Shown here: positions 44,906-55,062 of the stretch, in pieces
How positions within the stretch are numbered: position 1 is the stretch's first letter
How the letters are laid out: each line of letters starts with the position of its first letter
NCBI RefSeq assembly: GCF_021729145.1
Contig: NZ_JAJSLW010000002.1
Span: forward strand, 62,001-126,000
From: Membranihabitans maritimus
GTDB lineage: Bacteria; Bacteroidota; Bacteroidia; Chitinophagales; Saprospiraceae
DNA: 64,000 nucleotides
Reading direction: 5' to 3'
Notes under the pieces: generated by a model
Told to the model about the DNA's origin: nothing
What the model saw: the letters and a program-made list of their open reading frames with translations, nothing else
The model's database searches: none
Made by a program: the position numbers and the translations under genes

Positions 44906-47900
44906 ATGAAAGCTCTAAATTTTATGGTTCGAAAACGAACAATTAAACAAAGTAGGCCAATTTTGCCTATGATTTTTTTATTCCTATTTTCTGTTGGAAT
45001 GGCTTATGGCCAATCCAGGGAGATTACCGGGTTGGTTTTGTCGGATGAGGCCGAAGAGCCGTTAATCGGTGTCAATGTACTGGTCAAAGGGACTGGGAAT
45101 GGAGTTGTCACAGGATTTGATGGCACGTATTCTATCATGGCGGAAGCTGATGATGTTTTAGTGTTTTCTTATGTGGGATATAAAACTCAGGAAATAGCGG
45201 TCGGGGAGAAAACGGATATCGATGTCTTTATGGCTACGGATGCCGCAAAACTATCGGAAGTAGTAGTAACAGCGTTTGGTATAGAAAGAGAGAAGAAGGC
45301 ACTGGGGTACTCCGCACAGGAAATTGATGGAGGGGAATTGACGATAGCCCGGGAAGCGAATGTTATGAATTCCCTCAAAGGTAAAGTGGCCGGTGTGCAT
45401 GTTAATTCCTCATCAGCCGGTGTCGGGGGTTCTTCTTTTGTAACGATACGAGGAAACAGTTCTATCGGAGGAAACAACCAACCGCTCTATGTGGTAGATG
45501 GTGTGCCAATAAATAATGATAATCTGGGTTCTGCCAGTGTATGGGGAGGAAGGGACTACGGAGATGGAATCCAGAATATTAATCCCGATGATATAGAATC
45601 AATTTCAGTTTTAAAGGGTCCGAATGCAGCCGCATTGTATGGGGCAAGAGGTTCAAATGGTGTAATCTTAATAACTACCAAGTCTTCCAGCAAGAAAGGC
45701 TTGGGCATTTCCTTTAATTCAAATTTGACCTTTGAAACTCCTAATGTGCTACCTACGTTCCAGAATAAATACGCAGGTGGGTATGATGACGATTTTAGTG
45801 CATGGGGAACAGCGACCATCGATGGAAGCGAATACCCCCAATATCCGGGATGGATGCTCGACCAGTGGGGGCCTGAAATGGACGGACAATTAGTGAGTTT
45901 GCAGACCCTGCCCGAATTAGGTTTGGTGTCATTAGTACCACAGCCAGAGGATAACATTCGAAATTTCTATGAGACGGGCCGCACATTCACTAATTCGTTG
46001 GCTTTGAGTTCAAGTACAGATAAAATTAATTTCAGATTGTCTTTTTCGAATTTGGCCAATAACCATATTGTTCCTAATAGTTCATTTGGAAGAAATACAA
46101 TTAATTTGAATGTCGGAGCAGATATCACTGATAAGTTGAGAGTAGAATCCAAGGTGAACTATATCAATCAAAAGGGACACAACAGGCCTATGATTGGACA
46201 AAACAGTGTTGAGAATGTTGCTTCCGGGTTAAATATGTTGGGAAGGCACGTGGATCTCGATTGGTTGAAGCAATACAAGACAGAAGATGGAGCATATAGA
46301 AACTGGAAGAACAATGGTCCAGCAAATCCTTATTGGGTTGTTAATGAGTTTCAAACCGAAGATGAAAGAGATCGGATAATAAGTTACGTTTCAGCCAATT
46401 ATCAATTTACAAATTGGTTGAATTTAATGGCTCGAATCGGGAATGATTTTTATACTGATGTAAGAAATGAAAGAGTTGGTCAGGGTACGCCGGGAAGTGC
46501 AAGAAGGGATGGAATTGTATCCAAAAACGTATACCATGTCAAAGAATTGAATATGGATGCAATTTTAACCGCCAATAAAGATTTTTCCAATCAATTTTCA
46601 GGATCCCTATCCCTGGGAGTAAACCGTTATACGAGCAAATTGGAAAAGGAAGGATATACGGGTAGTAAGTTGGATATTCCAGGGTTGTATCATATTACCA
46701 ATACATTAAACGTAGTTACATCTCCGTATTTTTCCCAGAAGGAAACGAACTCTGTCTTTTTTACCGGACAGGTGGGTTACAATAATTACCTGTACCTGGA
46801 TGTTACCGGAAGAAACGACTGGTCTTCGACCTTGGGTATTAACAACTATTCATTTTTCTACCCATCTGCGAGTTTGAGTTTTGTATTTTCAGATGCATTT
46901 GATATTGATCCCAAGACTCTTACTTTTGGAAAGCTTAGATTGTCTTATGCGCAATCTGGAAATGACGCCAGCCCATACCAGACTATTACCGGGTATGCCA
47001 TATCTCAAAACGGGTTTAAAGGAAATCGATATGCCAGTATTACCTCTAGTGTAAAGAATTTTAATCTCAAGAATGAATTGACAAGTTCTTTCGAAATTGG
47101 TGGTGATATACGACTGTTTGAAAATCGAGTAGGAATTGATTTCACGTATTATAACTCTTCCACGACAAATCAAATTTTGCCTGCGGAAGTTTCTGCAACA
47201 ACAGGTTATAACTCTATCCTGGTCAATGCGGGAGAAATCACAAATCGAGGGGTTGAATTGCTGCTTTCGCTAACCCCCTTTTCATTTGACAACTCATTTC
47301 AGTGGGATTTTACCCTTAACTTTTCAAAAAATAAATCCCGGGTAGAATCTTTGGTTGAGGGCATAGAATCGTATACGTTAATAAGTACTTTTGCCGCCAA
47401 TATAGAAGCAAGACCAGGGGAAAGTTTTGGAAATATAGTGGGGTATCCATATAAAAGGAATGATGCAGGTGAATTAGTAATTACGGAAAATGGTTCATTC
47501 CAGGCTGATGAAGAATTCGAAATACTTGGAAATATACAACCTGACTGGTTAGCGGGTGTCACCAATACATTTTCATATAAAGGATTTCGGTTAAGTGGTT
47601 TGATCGATATCCGAAAAGGTGGGCAAATGTATTCCTTTACCCGGTATGACCAGACCGCCAAAGGTACGGGTAAATTTACAGAGGACAGGGATAATTTGAT
47701 TGCTGAGGGAGTAGTGGAGAATGAGGATGGAACGTATTCTAAAAACACCCAAGTGGTGGTTGGAAATGCTTATTACGCTCAAAAAGCATGGGGAAATATA
47801 GGTGAAGAGTTTGTCTTGAACTCTGATTATGTTTCGCTCCGGGAAGCGAGTTTGGGCTATCAATTTAGTCCTTCAATTTTAAACAATACTCCGTTTACAA

Positions 47901-48079
47901 AACTCGAGTTGTCTGTAGTAGGCAGAAACCTTATGTACTTATACAGAGATCCAAAAGTGAAATTAATGAATATAAGTCCAGAAACAGCTTTTGCTCCGAC
48001 AGCTGCTGCTCAGGGATATGAATTTGCTTCAATTCCTACTACCAGAAGCATTGGGGTTAATTTATCAATAACATTCTAA
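44906..48079 (+). CDS. SusC/RagA-family TonB-dependent outer-membrane transporter (pair 3)
   Basis: A 1057-residue outer-membrane importer. The signal peptide ends at MAYGQS (about residue 37). The CarboxypepD_reg-like domain begins REITGLVLSDEAEEPLIGVNVLVKG, and the SusC hallmark is LSEVVVTAFGIEREKKALGYSAQEI. Then come the plug (GVGGSSFVTIRGNSSIGGNNQPLYVVDG) and a barrel ending ASIPTTRSIGVNLSITF. An ATG at 44927 (residue 8) is an alternative start. The VVTAFG form of the hallmark separates it from pairs 1 and 2. SusD 3 follows 14 bp downstream. Confidence 0.93.
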   Translation: MKALNFMVRKRTIKQSRPILPMIFLFLFSVGMAYGQSREITGLVLSDEAEEPLIGVNVLVKGTGNGVVTGFDGTYSIMAEADDVLVFSYVGYKTQEIAVGEKTDIDVFMATDAAKLSEVVVTAFGIEREKKALGYSAQEIDGGELTIAREANVMNSLKGKVAGVHVNSSSAGVGGSSFVTIRGNSSIGGNNQPLYVVDGVPINNDNLGSASVWGGRDYGDGIQNINPDDIESISVLKGPNAAALYGARGSNGVILITTKSSSKKGLGISFNSNLTFETPNVLPTFQNKYAGGYDDDFSAWGTATIDGSEYPQYPGWMLDQWGPEMDGQLVSLQTLPELGLVSLVPQPEDNIRNFYETGRTFTNSLALSSSTDKINFRLSFSNLANNHIVPNSSFGRNTINLNVGADITDKLRVESKVNYINQKGHNRPMIGQNSVENVASGLNMLGRHVDLDWLKQYKTEDGAYRNWKNNGPANPYWVVNEFQTEDERDRIISYVSANYQFTNWLNLMARIGNDFYTDVRNERVGQGTPGSARRDGIVSKNVYHVKELNMDAILTANKDFSNQFSGSLSLGVNRYTSKLEKEGYTGSKLDIPGLYHITNTLNVVTSPYFSQKETNSVFFTGQVGYNNYLYLDVTGRNDWSSTLGINNYSFFYPSASLSFVFSDAFDIDPKTLTFGKLRLSYAQSGNDASPYQTITGYAISQNGFKGNRYASITSSVKNFNLKNELTSSFEIGGDIRLFENRVGIDFTYYNSSTTNQILPAEVSATTGYNSILVNAGEITNRGVELLLSLTPFSFDNSFQWDFTLNFSKNKSRVESLVEGIESYTLISTFAANIEARPGESFGNIVGYPYKRNDAGELVITENGSFQADEEFEILGNIQPDWLAGVTNTFSYKGFRLSGLIDIRKGGQMYSFTRYDQTAKGTGKFTEDRDNLIAEGVVENEDGTYSKNTQVVVGNAYYAQKAWGNIGEEFVLNSDYVSLREASLGYQFSPSILNNTPFTKLELSVVGRNLMYLYRDPKVKLMNISPETAFAPTAAAQGYEFASIPTTRSIGVNLSITF

Positions 48080-48093
48080 AAAATAACTTAATT

Positions 48094-49605
48094 ATGAAAT
48101 TGAGATATATATTATATGCGTCATTATTTACGGTTGTAGGGTTTAGTATATTAAATTCATGTACTGAAGATTTTGAAGAAATAAATAGCGACCCACTTCT
48201 TATAACCAGGGATCAGGTTAATCCTGATGCAATTCTCACCTATGTTTTGAAGCCCTCTGTTTTTTCAATCGCAGATTTTGGAAGAATAGGAGAATATGCT
48301 GGTTATGTTAGTAATCCTGCTTCCGGATTTCCGCTGCAAAACATATTTGGTTCTTTTGCAGAGTATAGAAATGGAATTATTAACATTGAAGAGGTGATTC
48401 GGCTTACAGAGGACAATCCTTCATTATCTAATAAAAATGCGATTGCTAAAATTTGGAAAGCGTGGCTATATTACCGGATGACAGATAATTTTGGGCCTGT
48501 TCCATACAGTGAAGCTGCTCAGGACTTCAGGGAAGTTATTACGATGCCTAAATACGATAGCCAGGAAGTGATTTATAAAGACATTCTAAATATTCTTCGT
48601 GAGGCAGTAGCTCAATTGAATGTTGATGAGGATCTGAAATCTTATGGAACTGCAGACATTATTTACGAAGGAGATACAGAGGGGTGGATTCGATTTGGTA
48701 ATTCGCTTCGATTGCGATTGGCGATGAGAGTGCGCTATGTAGAACCAGGCCTCGCATCCGAGCATATCAATGAAGTGGCTAACTCTCAACTAATAACGAC
48801 TAATGACCAAAATGCAGACGTAGTATCTGAAGGGGAGGAAGCGACTATCAATGATAATAGAAGTCCTATATTTAATTATATTCAAAACAATCAAAGCAAT
48901 CCATTGCACTTTACGATGACGGTAAGTGAAAATTTATTAAAAAGGGATGATCCCAGACTGGATATTTATATGCGGCCATCCAATTCGGCGGGATTTAGGT
49001 CCAGACCATTCAATATGGTCAAGGAAGATCAAAAGCCAAGGTACGATGGGGATAGCATTACTGCAGTGGGAGAATATTTTCGAGCGGCAGAATTTACATT
49101 TAATATTTTGACGGCTGCAGAGGTTCATTTTTTATTAGCTGAGGCAAGTCTGGCGGGTATCATATCCGGGGATGCGGAAGCTTATTTTCAAGAGGGTATA
49201 AAGTTGGCTATGGAATTGTACAATGTAGGCCAGGACGAGATGGAAGAATATTTGAATAGTTCTGCAGCTGAACTGGAAGGTTCCGAAGAAGAAATGCTGG
49301 AAGAAATAATAACCCAGAAGTATTTGGCAAATGTCTATGAGTGTCATGAGGCATGGGCGGAATACAGGCGTACCGGATATCCTCTCATGTGGATTGGGGA
49401 AGGTCCTTCTGATACTGGTGGAGAGATACCCCGAAGACAAAAATATCCATTGGATGAATATGCAAAAAACAAAGAGAATGTGGATGAGGCAGCTTCAATG
49501 TTGTCAAATGGTGATGACCCGATGAGTAGAGTATGGTGGGACGTGAAAGAAGGTCTCCCTTTTGATCACCCCAGGCAAGGACAGTTTCCGCCGGAGGTGT
49601 ATTGA
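48094..49605 (+). CDS. SusD/RagB-like outer-membrane lipoprotein (pair 3)
   Basis: A 503-residue substrate-binding lipoprotein of the SusD-like_2 type. The signal peptide ends SILNSC with the lipidated Cys at about residue 23 and is followed by TEDFEEINSDPLLITRDQVNPDAIL. Helical repeats include KNAIAKIWKAWLYYRMTDNFGPVPYSEA and the C-terminal region has ANVYECHEAWAEYRRTGYPLMW. It is coupled to SusC 3 and followed 69 bp later by a secreted lectin-fold protein. Confidence 0.9.
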   Translation: MKLRYILYASLFTVVGFSILNSCTEDFEEINSDPLLITRDQVNPDAILTYVLKPSVFSIADFGRIGEYAGYVSNPASGFPLQNIFGSFAEYRNGIINIEEVIRLTEDNPSLSNKNAIAKIWKAWLYYRMTDNFGPVPYSEAAQDFREVITMPKYDSQEVIYKDILNILREAVAQLNVDEDLKSYGTADIIYEGDTEGWIRFGNSLRLRLAMRVRYVEPGLASEHINEVANSQLITTNDQNADVVSEGEEATINDNRSPIFNYIQNNQSNPLHFTMTVSENLLKRDDPRLDIYMRPSNSAGFRSRPFNMVKEDQKPRYDGDSITAVGEYFRAAEFTFNILTAAEVHFLLAEASLAGIISGDAEAYFQEGIKLAMELYNVGQDEMEEYLNSSAAELEGSEEEMLEEIITQKYLANVYECHEAWAEYRRTGYPLMWIGEGPSDTGGEIPRRQKYPLDEYAKNKENVDEAASMLSNGDDPMSRVWWDVKEGLPFDHPRQGQFPPEVY

Positions 49606-49674
49606 TTTATAGATTTTGATAGTCGCATAAATTGCGATACAATTTTAAGCCGGACATTATAGATAAAGGAAAAT

Positions 49675-50541
49675 ATGAAAAGATTAGTAGTTATTCTTGT
49701 CGTATTTTCCTTTTTTCTTTGGGAAAGGAGTATTTCGCAGGAAGTCTTTGCTGAAGATTTTGAAGTAAGTGAAATAACCGATGTTTTTACTCAATGGAGT
49801 GATGTTAGGAATAGCAAAGGCATAGAGTTGAGTGAAGATGTACCTGCAGAGAGTGCGGGAAATAAATCGATGGCGATAACGTATGTTTCGGGTTCTGACA
49901 ATGGTGCTCATTTATATAAGAAACTTCCACAGGGATTTAAACAAATTCATGCAAGGTTCTATGTGAAATTCCTGACGAGAAATGCGCCATTGCATCATTT
50001 TGTAAGGATAGGAGGATATTTTCCTTCTACTTCCTATCCTCAGGGGACCGCAGGAATGAGATCTAGTGGTGATGATTTTTTTAGTACTGGTATTGAGTCC
50101 CCGCATGTAGATGACTGGAACTGGGGATTTTATTCATATTGGAAGGATATGCACGGTAGTGGAAATGGAAAATTTTGGGGAAATACATTCCACCCCCAGA
50201 GTTCTCTGGAGTTGCCATTAAATGAGTGGGTGTGTGTCGAATTTATGGTTCGCTTAAATGACCCTGTGGGCAGTAGTAATGGAGAACAGGCCTTTTGGAT
50301 AAATGGAAAAAAAATTCTACATATAAAACCTGGTGTCACGAAGATGGTTAGGGAAGGTGGAAGGTTTTTGGAATCCAAATCCGGAGAGATTTTTGAAGGT
50401 TTTCAATGGAGGACAACTACTGATTTGGAGATTAATTATTTCTGGTTAAATTATTATATGACTGGGGGAGTAACAGGAAGTGTGGACAAAGTATTGATTG
50501 ACGATATTGTAATTTCTGAAAGATATATAGGGCCGTTATGA
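49675..50541 (+). CDS. Secreted concanavalin-fold protein, possible polysaccharide lyase
   Basis: A 288-residue exported protein. Residues 1-22 are a signal peptide (VVILVVFSFFLWERSISQ). The rest is predicted to be one jelly-roll domain: EDFEVSEITDVFTQWSDVR opens it, and FYVKFLTRNAPLHHFVRIGGYFP, WVCVEFMVRL, GEQAFWINGKKILHIKPG and INYFWLNYYMTGG are strands typical of lectin/lyase folds (heparin-lyase-like, PL14/PL20-like). I do not assign a CAZy family. The C-terminal FWLNYYMTGG with DDIVIS resembles the metal-site end of such domains. It follows SusC/SusD 3 and meets the aldolase gene head-on with a 6-bp overlap. Confidence 0.6.
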   Translation: MKRLVVILVVFSFFLWERSISQEVFAEDFEVSEITDVFTQWSDVRNSKGIELSEDVPAESAGNKSMAITYVSGSDNGAHLYKKLPQGFKQIHARFYVKFLTRNAPLHHFVRIGGYFPSTSYPQGTAGMRSSGDDFFSTGIESPHVDDWNWGFYSYWKDMHGSGNGKFWGNTFHPQSSLELPLNEWVCVEFMVRLNDPVGSSNGEQAFWINGKKILHIKPGVTKMVREGGRFLESKSGEIFEGFQWRTTTDLEINYFWLNYYMTGGVTGSVDKVLIDDIVISERYIGPL

Positions 50542-51351
50542 ATTTATACAATTCAACTTATCTTCAATAAGGCTTGCTGTAGAATTGGTCGCATGGGGGA
50601 AGACCTTTCTCAGGTCTATTTCATTGTTATTTAATAATCGGGAGGATAAACTTTTTATGAAGTTATTTTTAATTTCAGTAGCCAGGTTTATTTTGCAAAT
50701 CCCTCGTGAAACGGCTTCGGACAATTGTATGTGCGGTATACCTGACGACCCATGTAAAACCAAAAATGCCTGCGTTGCTTCTTTTATTTCTGATAATCGC
50801 TGCATATCAATTTGAGGCGGCTTTTTATAGAAACCATGTGCTGTCCCAATAGCCACAGCGAGTGCATTTACGCCGGTGTCTTCTACAAATATTTTTGCTT
50901 CTTCAGAATTTGTCAATCCTCCACTTTGATCCTGTCCGAGTTTGGCAATAAAGCCCAGTTCAGCTTCTACGTTTGCCTCATATGATTCAGCTATTTTTAC
51001 CACTTCCTGTGTGATTTTTATATTTTCACCGAAAGTTTTTTCACTTGCGTCTATCATTACTGAGTCAAATCCTGCATCCAACACTCTCTTTATTAAATTT
51101 ATTGAATGACTGTGATCAAGATGGATCCATGCCTGTACTCCGTATAGGTCCAACGCAGATCTTGCCATTTTAACCGCTATTGGCAGGCCTAGATAGTCTA
51201 TAGAAGATTTGGTCAATTGAAGAATGACGGGTTTTTTAGAGGCCTGAGCTGCTAACATAATTGATTTCAAGGTCTCAAAATTATAGAAGTTGCAGGCTAG
51301 TAGGGCTTTCCTGTTTTGTTGACATTCTAGTAGTTTATCTTGAAGTTTCAT
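50536..51351 (-). CDS. Class II tagatose/fructose-bisphosphate aldolase (GatY/KbaY-like)
   Basis: A 271-residue zinc-dependent aldolase. The zinc site is in IHLDHSHS (His77, Asp79, His80) and in TAHGFYKK; the substrate loop is LVLHGSSGIP and KINLATEI closes the barrel. It splits tagatose-1,6-bisphosphate (or fructose-1,6-bisphosphate) into glyceraldehyde-3-phosphate and dihydroxyacetone phosphate. Its place beside agaS and a PfkB kinase points to tagatose. Lysines are at the usual positions, but the class II histidines show it is not a Schiff-base aldolase. It lies downstream of the PfkB gene on the minus strand. Confidence 0.9.
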   Translation of the reverse strand: MKLQDKLLECQQNRKALLACNFYNFETLKSIMLAAQASKKPVILQLTKSSIDYLGLPIAVKMARSALDLYGVQAWIHLDHSHSINLIKRVLDAGFDSVMIDASEKTFGENIKITQEVVKIAESYEANVEAELGFIAKLGQDQSGGLTNSEEAKIFVEDTGVNALAVAIGTAHGFYKKPPQIDMQRLSEIKEATQAFLVLHGSSGIPHIQLSEAVSRGICKINLATEIKNNFIKSLSSRLLNNNEIDLRKVFPHATNSTASLIEDKLNCINS

Positions 51352-51491
51352 CGAGAATTATGCATTAGTAGAAAAATATATGGTAAAAACCGCTTTTACC
51401 TAAATTGGCAATGAAACAAAGCTAGTAAAATAATTAAACGAAAGATAATTTATTGTATAAAAATATTAAAAAGAAAGTGAAAGTTTAATAT

Positions 51492-52427
51492 CTATATTGT
51501 TTTATTAAATTTTTCTTTAGCTATTTTTTCTCTTTCGTGTTTGCTTTCAAGGGCTTTTGTTCCGCCAGCTTGAGTAGTTGATATGGCAGCTATTATACTA
51601 CCGAATTCCTGACATACCTTCAAAGGCATTTTTTGCAAATATTTATGTATAAAACCGGCATTAAAGCTATCTCCGGCACCAATAGCATCAACTACATCTT
51701 CATTGAGAAAAGCTGGTAAATCATACTCCGTATTATTAGAAAATAATTTTGACCCCCGGTTCCCTTGCTTAACAACTGTAATATTCGAATAGGGCTTGAT
51801 CACTTCAAGAGCTTCGGGAACGGTGTCTGCACCAGTAGCGTTTACAAGTTCGATTTCATTGGGAAGGAATACATCGACATTGGGAAGGATTTCCTTAAGA
51901 CTAATTTCCCAGGTTTCATGAGGGTCCCATTGCATATCAAAGGATGTAGTCAGACCCCATTGTTTTGCTTTCCCAAATAAATGGGGGATCTCCGCTTTCA
52001 AAAGTGGTTGCAAAAAATATGAGGATATGTGTAAATGTGAAAAATGAGAGAATAAATTAGTGTCAATATTATTTTTGGATAGTGTCTTCATCGACCCGGG
52101 GTACGTAACATTGGCCCGATCCTCATATGCATTAAGTATAACTGTAAGGCCGGTTGAATGGGTTGAAGATTCACGAATCCATTCGGTGTTTACATTATGT
52201 TGATGCAGTGTGTCAATAATCATTTTGCCGTAATAGTCCTTCCCAATTACTCCGATAAATGAAACATCATTTCCCAAATTTGATAAGTTGGATGCGAAAA
52301 TAGCTGAAGAACTTCCCATCGTTATATTCATTTGATCGGCAAACACTTCCTTTCCAATGGAAGGGAAAGCTGAAAATTTATCAAGAATGATATCAATATT
52401 TAACTCTCCAATTACCAGGACTTTCAT
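51492..52427 (-). CDS. PfkB-family sugar/sugar-phosphate kinase
   Basis: A 311-residue ribokinase-like kinase. The N-terminal GELNIDIILDKFSAFPSIGKEV and TMGSSSAIFASNLSNLG match the PfkB signature 1 region; the catalytic motif is VVDAIGAGDSFNAGF with Asp253 as catalytic base in GAGD. By context it phosphorylates tagatose-6-phosphate to the 1,6-bisphosphate for the adjacent aldolase. A role on another sugar is possible, since substrate cannot be read from the sequence. Divergent from the DeoR regulator, with 259 bp between. Confidence 0.88.
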   Translation of the reverse strand: MKVLVIGELNIDIILDKFSAFPSIGKEVFADQMNITMGSSSAIFASNLSNLGNDVSFIGVIGKDYYGKMIIDTLHQHNVNTEWIRESSTHSTGLTVILNAYEDRANVTYPGSMKTLSKNNIDTNLFSHFSHLHISSYFLQPLLKAEIPHLFGKAKQWGLTTSFDMQWDPHETWEISLKEILPNVDVFLPNEIELVNATGADTVPEALEVIKPYSNITVVKQGNRGSKLFSNNTEYDLPAFLNEDVVDAIGAGDSFNAGFIHKYLQKMPLKVCQEFGSIIAAISTTQAGGTKALESKHEREKIAKEKFNKTI

Positions 52428-52650
52428 AAGCGTTTTAGGTTTGCTTTTACGAATTAGAAATTATTCGAAAGATTAATATTTGTCAAATTTAGGAAAACGA
52501 AAGCAATAAAATTAAAAAACATAAGATGCTTTTTCTCGGTGAAAATAATTCTACCTATCTTTTACCACGTTATAAGTATATAAACAGTTTTAACGATTCA
52601 AAGATTTAAAGCTTTTATCTTTTTTTATTCTTCTTTTAATGTAAAAGGTA

Positions 52651-52658
52651 TAAGTTTG
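52651..52658 (+). promoter_or_regulatory. -7 promoter element for the DeoR-family gene
   Basis: TAAGTTTG matches TAnnTTTG, 28 bp before the ATG at 52687, within the divergent control region shared with the PfkB gene. Confidence 0.45.
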
Positions 52659-52686
52659 ATCATTGGAATTATAAATATTGAAAGGT

Positions 52687-53469
52687 ATGAGTACAAGGGA
52701 AAATAAGTCAACGGTAAGTCGCCGAATTGCTATTTTGGATAAGCTCAACAAGGAAGGGCAGGTAAGTGTAAGTGAGCTTAGCGAACTTTTTGATGTAAGT
52801 GAAGTTACCATTCGAAATGATCTTGCTCAATTGGAAAAGAAGAATATGCTACTGAGGGCACGTGGTGGTGCTATGAAAGTAAAACAAAGCTATGTAGGAT
52901 TTGATTATCCTTTATCCGATAAACAAAAGCAAAACCTTCAAGAAAAAATTGATATAGGGAAAAAATCATCCGAACTAATAGAAGAAGGAAATACAATTAT
53001 TTTAGATTCCGGATCAACTACTTTTGAAGTAGCAAAAAACTTTGACGGGTACAATGATTTGACGGTTATTACCAACGCTTTAAATATTGCTACTTATTTG
53101 GCGAAGAGCAAAACAAATGTCATAGTTCCCGGAGGAACCCTGAGAAAAAATTCCCTTTCCCTTGTAGGGATTTTGGCTGAAAAGGGTTTTAGGAATTACT
53201 TTTGCGATAAATTATTTCTCGGGGTCGATGGTTTTGATATTAACCATGGAATATCAACACCGAGCATCGAAGAAGCTCATTTAAACCAAATAATGATCGA
53301 AATATCGAAAGAAGTAATAGTGGTTTGTGATTCCAGTAAATTTGAAAGGAGAGGTTTTGCTTTTATAGCACCCATGTCCAAAATTGATATAGTTGTAACG
53401 GACAAAAACATTTCCGAGGATGCGAAATCCAAACTGGAGGGCGCAGGTGTAAAAGTAATTATTGCGTAA
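52687..53469 (+). CDS. DeoR-family transcriptional regulator (AgaR-like)
   Basis: A 260-residue regulator. Residues about 10-60 are the DeoR helix-turn-helix (RRIAILDKLNKEGQVSVSELSELFDVSEVTIRNDLAQLEKK), with LLRARGGA next. The C-terminal effector domain has ILDSGSTTFEVAKN, TVITNALNIATYL and FLGVDGFDINHGIS. DeoR proteins bind sugar phosphates; here the neighbours predict tagatose-6- or galactosamine-6-phosphate. A TTG at 52678 extends the frame by three codons, but the ATG is preferred. It is divergent from the PfkB/aldolase genes and likely controls them. Confidence 0.9.
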   Translation: MSTRENKSTVSRRIAILDKLNKEGQVSVSELSELFDVSEVTIRNDLAQLEKKNMLLRARGGAMKVKQSYVGFDYPLSDKQKQNLQEKIDIGKKSSELIEEGNTIILDSGSTTFEVAKNFDGYNDLTVITNALNIATYLAKSKTNVIVPGGTLRKNSLSLVGILAEKGFRNYFCDKLFLGVDGFDINHGISTPSIEEAHLNQIMIEISKEVIVVCDSSKFERRGFAFIAPMSKIDIVVTDKNISEDAKSKLEGAGVKVIIA

Positions 53470-53609
53470 ACAGGTGTTCTGGCCTCTTTCATGAGATTAA
53501 ATAGATTTTTTTGGTTCAGCCCTGAGCTTAAAGGGTGGCCAAGTGCTACTGGTTCTATCTGTGCTTACAGGGTTATTTGTATCCACTAATCCATGATTTA
53601 ACAACAGTA

Positions 53610-55052
53610 TCAATGGTGATTATACGGTACCCAATCTTTTTTTGATTTTCTCCTGGAATCCTCGTATTTGGGTAGGCCATTCCAATACCTTCCATTCTTT
53701 TGAATGGACTCTAAAGATGATTTTATATGGGTAATTCCATTCTGAATTTCGGGAATAGAAAAATCAGTAATAGGGTGATCCTGTGTGACATCATGCGAAA
53801 GGTTATAGGCTTCGAAGGAATCTATTTGGATAGTTTGTATGTATTTCATATCACTTTCCGCAAATGAATGAGAGTGTTTTATGGTGTCATTGGGTATCCC
53901 CAGAATAGAATAATCCCCTATTCTTACGGAGAACTGAGGTGTAGTGCGGTAAAAGAACCAGGACAAGGGGCTTTTTCTTATGAATGGATTATCAGACCAC
54001 AGGGGCGTTAAATCTTTTCCGTGGAGGTTCTCAGTGTTCCCTCCACTTGCTCCGGTAAGACCTGATATAGTTGGGAATAAATCTATTAACCCTGCGGGAG
54101 TGTGTTCTACGCCTGGTTGAATGTTTTTAGACCAGGAAATAATTCCTGGAATTCGAATTCCCCCTTCATATACATAACTTTTTAATGCGCGTAATTCCCC
54201 ATTTGAGCCATTTCGGTATGAGCCGTTATCGGAGGCAAAAACTATAAACGTATTTTCTAGCAGGTTTTGGTCATATAGGTATTTATATAACTTGCCAAAA
54301 GCCGAATCCAGGTTTTCTATGTTGGCAAAATATTTGGCATCAAATGGATTTTCTGATGGATAGTGTTGTATCAATTGAGTAGGAGAAGCTATTTTCTTGT
54401 GGGGTTCATGAAAAGAAATATTAAGGAAGAATGGATTATTGGTGACGTTTGTTGACTGCAACCAGGCCATGGCTTCCTCAATTACTATTTGGCAGGAAAA
54501 TCCATCTATTTTCCCAATTTCCTTTCCATTTTTTATAAAGTTCACAGGATTTTTGTGTGATGGTTCGGCATTATTTTCTGTGGCGAAGTAAAATTCAAAA
54601 CCCTGCTCCAGGGGCCCCGGCTGTCCCTGTTCGCCGGTTAAATTACTAAGGTGCCACTTGCCGAAGTGTCCGGTTTTGTATCCTTTGTTTTTTAAAATTT
54701 CAGCAATGGTGATTTCTTGATCATGTAGATGCATGGGGTGCCCTGGTGGACGGTAATTGTACATCCCTGCAATTGAGGGTAATTTTCCTGTCAGATAACC
54801 GGTTCTGGAAGGTGAGCAATTGGGTGCAGCAGCGTAAAAGTTAGTGAACCGAAGCCCTGATTTCGCAAGTTTATCCAGATTGGGGGTTTTTGCTTTCCCC
54901 CCATAACAGCCTAAATCCCTGTAGCCCAAATCATCTGCCAAAACAACGATAACATTAGGACTTTGTCTTTTCTCGACACTGGACTTGCAACTAACGGTGA
55001 AAATTAAAAGAATTATTCCCAGTACGGTCATCGTTGGCAATCCATTTTCCAT
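53610..55052 (-). CDS. Lipoprotein sulfatase (type I, formylglycine-dependent)
   Basis: A 480-residue exported sulfatase. The signal peptide ends FTVSC with the lipobox cysteine at residue 22. The metal-binding LADDLGYRDLGCYGG (Asp40, Asp41) and the catalytic motif CSPSRTGYLTGK with Cys79 (CxPSR) to be converted to formylglycine follow. HFGKWHLS and the central FIVFASDNGS are further family motifs. It removes sulfate from a sugar of the substrate; from context a sulfated GalNAc-type residue is likely. The ATG at 55031 is an alternative start. The anaerobic or FGE-type maturation enzyme is not in the window. Confidence 0.93.
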   Translation of the reverse strand: MENGLPTMTVLGIILLIFTVSCKSSVEKRQSPNVIVVLADDLGYRDLGCYGGKAKTPNLDKLAKSGLRFTNFYAAAPNCSPSRTGYLTGKLPSIAGMYNYRPPGHPMHLHDQEITIAEILKNKGYKTGHFGKWHLSNLTGEQGQPGPLEQGFEFYFATENNAEPSHKNPVNFIKNGKEIGKIDGFSCQIVIEEAMAWLQSTNVTNNPFFLNISFHEPHKKIASPTQLIQHYPSENPFDAKYFANIENLDSAFGKLYKYLYDQNLLENTFIVFASDNGSYRNGSNGELRALKSYVYEGGIRIPGIISWSKNIQPGVEHTPAGLIDLFPTISGLTGASGGNTENLHGKDLTPLWSDNPFIRKSPLSWFFYRTTPQFSVRIGDYSILGIPNDTIKHSHSFAESDMKYIQTIQIDSFEAYNLSHDVTQDHPITDFSIPEIQNGITHIKSSLESIQKNGRYWNGLPKYEDSRRKSKKDWVPYNHH

Positions 55053-55062
55053 TTTCCCAAAA

